Source: Oxalobacteraceae bacterium UBA6704 (GTDB lineage: Bacteria; Pseudomonadota; Gammaproteobacteria; Burkholderiales; Burkholderiaceae_D). From it: 64,000 nucleotides of DNA. Position 1 is the first letter of the stretch; every line of letters starts with the position of its first letter. The notes beneath the pieces were generated by a model, which was not told the DNA's origin, did no database searches, and saw only the letters and a program-made list of their open reading frames with translations. The stretch is from the NCBI GenBank assembly GCA_002454505.1, contig DKJA01000180.1, positions 1 to 64,000 on the forward strand, in the 5' to 3' direction. Positions 59,733 to 64,000 of the stretch are shown here, one piece after another. Both the position numbers and the translations under genes were made by a program.

Positions 59733-61223
59733 TTATTTGACCTTCAGCGGCGGCGCCTTGCGGTCTTCCGGCTTGACGCCGGCATCCGTCTTGGTCTCCG
59801 GCTTGACGACGATGTCCGCGGCGGATTTCTCCGCCGCCGTGTCGGCCTTGGCCAGCTGCACCGGCAAGCCCTTGAAGTGGTTCAGCGCCTGCGCCAGCTG
59901 GAAGTCTTCCTTGCTGCCGAATTCCACCGGTTTCTGCTTTTTCGCCAGCGCCAGCAGCCGCTGTTCTTCTTCCAGTTCGTCGTTGCGCACCGGGCGGGTT
60001 TCCTGCTCGTCGCCGGCCAGGTGTTTTTCCAGGTCCGCTTCGCGCAGCCGCAGGCTGTTCAGGCCATCGCCTTCGGCCGTTTCATCCACGTGCACATCGG
60101 GATTGATGCCCTTGGCCTGGATGGCCCGGCCTTTCGGCGTGTAGTAGCGGGCCGTCGTCAGCTTGACGGCCGTGTCGGCCGTCAGCTGGCGCAGCGTCTG
60201 CACCGAGCCCTTGCCGAACGTCTGGCTGCCCATGACGATGGCGCGTTTATAGTCCTGCAGCGCGCCGGCGACGATTTCGGATGCGGAGGCGGAACCGGCG
60301 TTGACCAGCACCACCAGCGGCACCGTCTTCACGGCGGCCGGCAGCTTGGCCAGCGGATCGCCGGGATGGCGGCCCGCATAGTATTCGGGGCGGGCATAGA
60401 AGGTCTGCTTCGAATCGGCCAGCTGGCCGTTGGTGGAGACGACCACGGAATCCTTCGGCAGGAACGCGGCGGAGACGCCGATCGCGCCCGGCACCACGCC
60501 GCCCGGATCGTTGCGCAGGTCCAGCACGATGCCCTTGATGTTCGGGTTCTGCGCATACAGGCCGGAGAGCTTCCTGACCATTTCGTCGACGGTCGGCTCC
60601 TGGAACTGGGCGATGCGCAGCCACGCGTAATCCGGCTCCACCATCTTCGCCTTGACGCTCTGCACGCGGATTTCCTCGCGCATGATGGGCAGGATGATCG
60701 GCTTGTCCTCGCCCTTGCGGGACAGCGTCAGCACCACCTTCGTGCGGGGTTCGCCGCGCATCTTCTTCACCGAGTCGTCCAGCGACGTGCCTTTCAGCGG
60801 CACGTTGTCGATGCGGGTGATCAGGTCGCCCGCCTTGACGCCGGCCTTGAACGCGGGCGAATCCTCGATCGGCGACACCACTTTCACATAGCCGTCCTCG
60901 ATGGCCACCTCGATGCCGACGCCGACGAACTTGCCCTGCACGGACTCGCGCATTTCGCGGAAGGCCTTCTGGTCCAGGTACACGGAATGCGGGTCGAGCG
61001 ACGCGACCATGCCGGCGATGGCATCCTGCAGCAGCTTCTTGTCGTCGACGTTTTCCACGTAGTCCGACTTGATCAGCCCGAAGACATCGGACAGCTGCCG
61101 CAGTTCCTCCAGCGGCAGCGGCGCATCGGCGCGCTGCGCCAGTGCGGAAAACTGCATCGACGCGGCCACGCCCGCCACCATGCCCAGGCCGACCAGGCCG
61201 ATACTCTTGAATTTAATGCCCAT
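59733..61223 (-). CDS. ctpA: Carboxyl-terminal processing protease (S41 family)
   Basis: 496 residues with a signal-anchor N-terminus (SIGLVGLGMVAGVAASMQFSA). The PDZ domain (about 95-165) is followed by the serine protease core with Ser in NAGSASASEIVAG and Lys in GSQTFGKGSVQ, the S41 dyad. The C-terminal 120 residues are charged and low in complexity. It is in the gpmA-envC-ctpA-moeB operon. In related systems CtpA trims peptidoglycan hydrolases or regulates them. Confidence 0.93.
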   Translation of the reverse strand: MGIKFKSIGLVGLGMVAGVAASMQFSALAQRADAPLPLEELRQLSDVFGLIKSDYVENVDDKKLLQDAIAGMVASLDPHSVYLDQKAFREMRESVQGKFVGVGIEVAIEDGYVKVVSPIEDSPAFKAGVKAGDLITRIDNVPLKGTSLDDSVKKMRGEPRTKVVLTLSRKGEDKPIILPIMREEIRVQSVKAKMVEPDYAWLRIAQFQEPTVDEMVRKLSGLYAQNPNIKGIVLDLRNDPGGVVPGAIGVSAAFLPKDSVVVSTNGQLADSKQTFYARPEYYAGRHPGDPLAKLPAAVKTVPLVVLVNAGSASASEIVAGALQDYKRAIVMGSQTFGKGSVQTLRQLTADTAVKLTTARYYTPKGRAIQAKGINPDVHVDETAEGDGLNSLRLREADLEKHLAGDEQETRPVRNDELEEEQRLLALAKKQKPVEFGSKEDFQLAQALNHFKGLPVQLAKADTAAEKSAADIVVKPETKTDAGVKPEDRKAPPLKVK

Positions 61224-61259
61224 ATGCTTTCCGCAAGACGAAACCTGTTGGCAGGATTT

Positions 61260-62714
61260 CTAGAACCTCACCCACCCGGCCGGATCGAATGCCCGGCCCT
61301 GATGACGCAGCTCGAAGTATAAACCCGATTCCTCGTTGCCACCGCTGTTGCCGGCCGCGGCCACGACGTCGCCGCCCTTGACCACGTCGCCCACCCGCTT
61401 GAGCAGCGACTGGTTGTTGCCGTAGATGCTCATGTACTGGCCGCCATGGTCGACGATGATCAGGTTGCCGAAGCCGCGCAGCCAGTCGGCAAACACGACG
61501 CGGCCCTGCGCCACGGCGTGCACTTCGGTGCCCTCGCCGGCCAGGATGAACACGCCCTTCCAGGCCGGACCGTCGCCCCGCTTGCTGCCGAACTTCGCCG
61601 CCACCTTGCCGGCCAGCGGTGCCCGCATCTGCCCCTTCAGGCTGGCGAACGCGCCGGCCGGTGCGGCCGGGGCCAGCGCCACGTCGGCCGGGCTGGCCGC
61701 GCCTTCGTCGCGCGGCTCCGGTTTCACCGGTTCGCGTGCGGCGATCTGCGGCGGCGGTTCCTTCGGCAGCGCTTTCTGCTCGTTCTTCGGCTTGTTGCGG
61801 TTTTCGCGGGCGATGCGTTCCCGCTCCTCCTTGATGCGGGCCTGCGCCACGGCGCGCGCTTCCGCTTCGGCCTTCGCTTTCGCGGCCCGTTCGGCGGCCA
61901 GCCGCTCGCGCCGTTTCTGTTCGGCGGCCGCGGCGCGGGCCTGTTCCTCGATCAGCTTGTTCAGTTTGTCGACCAGCGCGCCCATGCGCTTGTCGTCCAG
62001 CGCCATGCGGTCCGCTTCCTTGCGCTGGGAATCGAGTTTCTTCGACAGGTTCGCCACCAGCGCAGCATGTTTTGCCTTCTGCTGCTCCAGCAAGGTTTTC
62101 TGCTGGCGCTCTTCCTCGGCGATTTCTTCCAGCTCGTCTTTCGCGTTCTGCGCCTCGGCCTGGTTGGTTTCCACCGCGGCCAGGTTGGTGCGCAGCGATT
62201 CGATCAGCTTGGCCTGCGCCTGCGACACGTAGGACATCAGCTGCAGGTCGCGGTTGATGCGGTTCGGATTGTCGCCGGACAGCAGCAGCTTCATCCGGTC
62301 TTCGTTGCCGGCCACGTACTGCTCGCGCAGCAGTTTCGCCAGCTGTTTCTTCTGGCCGGCGATGGTTTCCTCCAGCCGCTGCCGTTCGGTGGCCAGTTCG
62401 CCGATCTTGACGTTCGTGCCGGCCGTCTCGGCGGCCAGTTCGCGCAGCTGGCGATTCGCGTTCGAGATCGCAGCCTCGGACTCGGCCAGCGTGTCGGCCG
62501 CGTCGTCCTTGGCGCTCTCGGTCTGGCCGATGTCGCGCTTCAGCGCCGTCAGCTTCTGCTGCAGCGCGGCGCGCTCCGCCTCGGCAACCGCTTTCTGCTT
62601 GCTGCGGTTGGTCTGTTTGGCCGGGGCGGCATCGGCGCTGCCCAGCGCCAGCGCCGCGGCCACGCCGAACGCGGCGCACCAGGCGCCGGCGCGGCGCAAG
62701 TTCATTGCTGTCAT
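61260..62714 (-). CDS. Murein hydrolase activator EnvC-like protein (degenerate LytM)
   Basis: 484 residues with a signal peptide, a long coiled coil (about 30-295), a Pro/Arg-rich linker and a C-terminal LytM/M23 domain (about 365-484). In the LytM domain the usual HxH and YxH metal ligands are replaced (GLYFE where HLHFE is usual, and YGNNQ), so it should activate amidases rather than cut peptidoglycan itself. It lies between gpmA and ctpA. Two start codons are possible (62714 and 62705). Confidence 0.88.
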   Translation of the reverse strand: MTAMNLRRAGAWCAAFGVAAALALGSADAAPAKQTNRSKQKAVAEAERAALQQKLTALKRDIGQTESAKDDAADTLAESEAAISNANRQLRELAAETAGTNVKIGELATERQRLEETIAGQKKQLAKLLREQYVAGNEDRMKLLLSGDNPNRINRDLQLMSYVSQAQAKLIESLRTNLAAVETNQAEAQNAKDELEEIAEEERQQKTLLEQQKAKHAALVANLSKKLDSQRKEADRMALDDKRMGALVDKLNKLIEEQARAAAAEQKRRERLAAERAAKAKAEAEARAVAQARIKEERERIARENRNKPKNEQKALPKEPPPQIAAREPVKPEPRDEGAASPADVALAPAAPAGAFASLKGQMRAPLAGKVAAKFGSKRGDGPAWKGVFILAGEGTEVHAVAQGRVVFADWLRGFGNLIIVDHGGQYMSIYGNNQSLLKRVGDVVKGGDVVAAAGNSGGNEESGLYFELRHQGRAFDPAGWVRF

Positions 62715-62722
62715 TGGATGCT

Positions 62723-63469
62723 TTACTTGGCCTTGCCCTGGTTGGCGACGGCGGCCTGGGCGGCGGCGATCGCGGCGGGGTCGCCCAGGTAGTAGTGGCG
62801 GATCGGCTTCAGGTTTTCGTCCAGTTCATAGACGAGCGGCTGGCCGTTCGGGATGTTCAGGCCGACGATAGCTTCGTCGCTGATGCCGTCCAGCATCTTG
62901 ATCAGCGCGCGCAAGCTGTTGCCGTGGGCCGAGATCAGGATCTTGCGGCCGGCCTTGATGGCGGGCGCGATTTCCTCGTCCCAGGCCGGCATCACGCGGG
63001 CCACGGTGTCCTTCAGGCATTCGGTCAGCGGGATCTGGTCCTTCGCCAGGCTGGCGTAGCGGGGATCGTTGAACGACGTGCGGTCGTCGCCGGCTTCGAG
63101 GGCAGGCGGCGGCGTGTCGTAGCTGCGGCGCCAGACGAGCACCTGCGCGTCGCCGTACTTGGCGGCCGTCTCGCCCTTGTCCAGGCCCTGCAGCGCGCCG
63201 TAATGGCGTTCGTTCAGGCGCCAGTCGTGCTTGACCGGCAGGTACATCAGGTCCATCTCGTCCAGCGTCAGCCACAGCGTGCGGATCGCGCGCTTCAGCA
63301 CGGACGTGTAGCACAGGTCGAACGTGAAACCTTCCTGCTTCAGCACCTCGCCGGCGAACTTCGCTTCCTTGACGCCTTTGTCCGTCAGGTCCACATCGGT
63401 CCAGCCGGTGAAGCGGTTTTCCAGGTTCCAGGTGGACTCGCCATGACGCATGAATACAATTTTGTACAT
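62723..63469 (-). CDS. gpmA: 2,3-bisphosphoglycerate-dependent phosphoglycerate mutase
   Basis: 248 residues; interconverts 3- and 2-phosphoglycerate in glycolysis. The phospho-His motif RHGE is at 8-11, with RFTGWTDVDLTDKG after it and the second His in ISAHGNSLRALI. Length matches the dimeric dPGM family. It is the first gene of the gpmA-envC-ctpA-moeB operon. Confidence 0.96.
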   Translation of the reverse strand: MYKIVFMRHGESTWNLENRFTGWTDVDLTDKGVKEAKFAGEVLKQEGFTFDLCYTSVLKRAIRTLWLTLDEMDLMYLPVKHDWRLNERHYGALQGLDKGETAAKYGDAQVLVWRRSYDTPPPALEAGDDRTSFNDPRYASLAKDQIPLTECLKDTVARVMPAWDEEIAPAIKAGRKILISAHGNSLRALIKMLDGISDEAIVGLNIPNGQPLVYELDENLKPIRHYYLGDPAAIAAAQAAVANQGKAK

Positions 63470-63547
63470 ATAGCAATCTTCTCAGAGTGATGGGGATGGT
63501 TCGAATTCGGTGCAAAAGAGGCCGGGGCCATCGGTCGCCTTCTATTT

Positions 63548-63553
63548 TATAAT
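63548..63553 (+). promoter_or_regulatory. Possible -10 box of the rhodanese gene
   Basis: A perfect TATAAT lies 30-35 bases before the GTG start codon. No -35 is recognisable. The same bases read on the reverse strand (ATTATAAA) could serve the divergent gpmA gene. Confidence 0.4.
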
Positions 63554-63582
63554 GCTCGGATTGACACTCCAATGGAAGCTAA

Positions 63583-63984
63583 GTGAAATTCGTCCTCGAC
63601 CATATCTTTCTGATTGCCATCGCTGTCCTGTCCGGCGGCGCGTTGTTGTGGCCGGCGCTGACCCAGCGCGGCAAAAAAGCCAGCCCGCAACAGGCGACAC
63701 TGTTGATTAATCGCGGTAAAGCCACCATTGTGGATGTACGCGATGCTGACGCCTTTGCCGCCGGCCACCTGCCGGAGGCGAAAAACATCCCGGCAAACGA
63801 ACTGGGCAAGCGCGTGGGCGAGCTGGATAAATTCAAGAACAGGACGGCAATCGTCGTCTGCCAAAAAGGGGCGCGGTCCTTCGGAGCCGCAAAAATCCTG
63901 GAAAAGGCTGGTTTCACCGATGTCGTCGTGCTGGAAGGCGGCGTCGCAGCATGGCAAACCCAAGGTTTGCCGATCACCAAATAA
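63583..63984 (+). CDS. Membrane-anchored rhodanese-like protein
   Basis: 133 residues from GTG 63583 (GGAAG precedes it). A single N-terminal membrane helix (FLIAIAVLSGGALLWPALT) anchors a rhodanese domain with active-site Cys in VVCQKGARS. Likely sulfur transfer or redox role. It is divergent from gpmA and followed after 11 bases by another gene. Confidence 0.9.
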   Translation: MKFVLDHIFLIAIAVLSGGALLWPALTQRGKKASPQQATLLINRGKATIVDVRDADAFAAGHLPEAKNIPANELGKRVGELDKFKNRTAIVVCQKGARSFGAAKILEKAGFTDVVVLEGGVAAWQTQGLPITK

Positions 63985-63995
63985 TTCAGGAGAGA

Positions 63996-64000
63996 ATGCC
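63996..64000 (+). other. Start codon of the next gene (cut by window edge)
   Basis: AGGAGAGA (63988-63995) is a strong ribosome-binding site directly before ATG 63996. In related bacteria a glutaredoxin gene often follows a rhodanese gene here, but only two codons' worth of sequence is present, so no product is called. Confidence 0.4.

Overview
The window is GC-rich chromosomal DNA from a betaproteobacterium, most likely family Oxalobacteraceae (Massilia or a close relative). The basis is the protein style, the tRNA-Tyr/Gly/Thr-tuf cluster, the dksA-hslV-hslU and gpmA-envC-ctpA-moeB neighbourhoods, an SAH riboswitch before ahcY, and a family of dispersed GGGGACAGNCCCC-type palindromes. The genus is inferred from memory, not from a search. 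No phage, complete insertion sequence or CRISPR array is visible. The window is mostly core genome with a few accessory genes.

Layout. 1-560: start of tuf and three tRNA genes, all leftward, with a consensus sigma70 promoter. 700-7300: a signalling group made of a membrane GGDEF-EAL protein, a TPR protein with a degenerate receiver, and a receiver/HD-GYP protein. 7.4-11.8 kb: a membrane J-domain protein, a MidA-like methyltransferase, then a pteridine reductase, folB and ttcA. 11.9-15.2 kb: two exported proteases. 15.3-20.8 kb: an aromatic amino acid catabolism block (fused indolepyruvate oxidoreductase, hppD and a divergent Lrp-type regulator). 20.9-24.8 kb: a TonB-dependent receptor overlapping a secreted PHP-type hydrolase. 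24.8-30.9 kb: GNAT protein, an internally deleted AlbA_2 protein, cca, a GST, a lytic transglycosylase and 5-formyl-THF cyclo-ligase.

30.9-35.0 kb is a methyl-cycle block (metF, a small membrane protein, ahcY with its SAH riboswitch, metK). 35.2-42.6 kb carries two lipid A acyltransferases, dapF, a Sel1/TPR-like protein, a porin, a DUF484 protein and xerC. 42.7-47.9 kb carries a His-rich CobW GTPase, a DksA lacking most zinc cysteines, a duplicated STAS-like protein, and hslVU behind a heat-shock-type promoter. 47.9-58.8 kb is a complete-looking type II secretion operon in the order GHIJKLMNDEFC. 58.9-63.5 kb is a gpmA-envC-ctpA-moeB operon, followed by a rhodanese protein and the start of another gene.

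The most unusual signal is a dispersed family of palindromes at six intergenic loci (about 3963, 11819, 18918, 30894, 33743 and 47873). They differ in length and arm sequence but share a 13-base core fitting GGKGACRGNCHCC, with about 15 copies in 64 kb. Several are backed by T-runs and probably terminate converging genes. They look like REP-type elements mobilised by a transposase encoded elsewhere, but no such transposase lies in this window.
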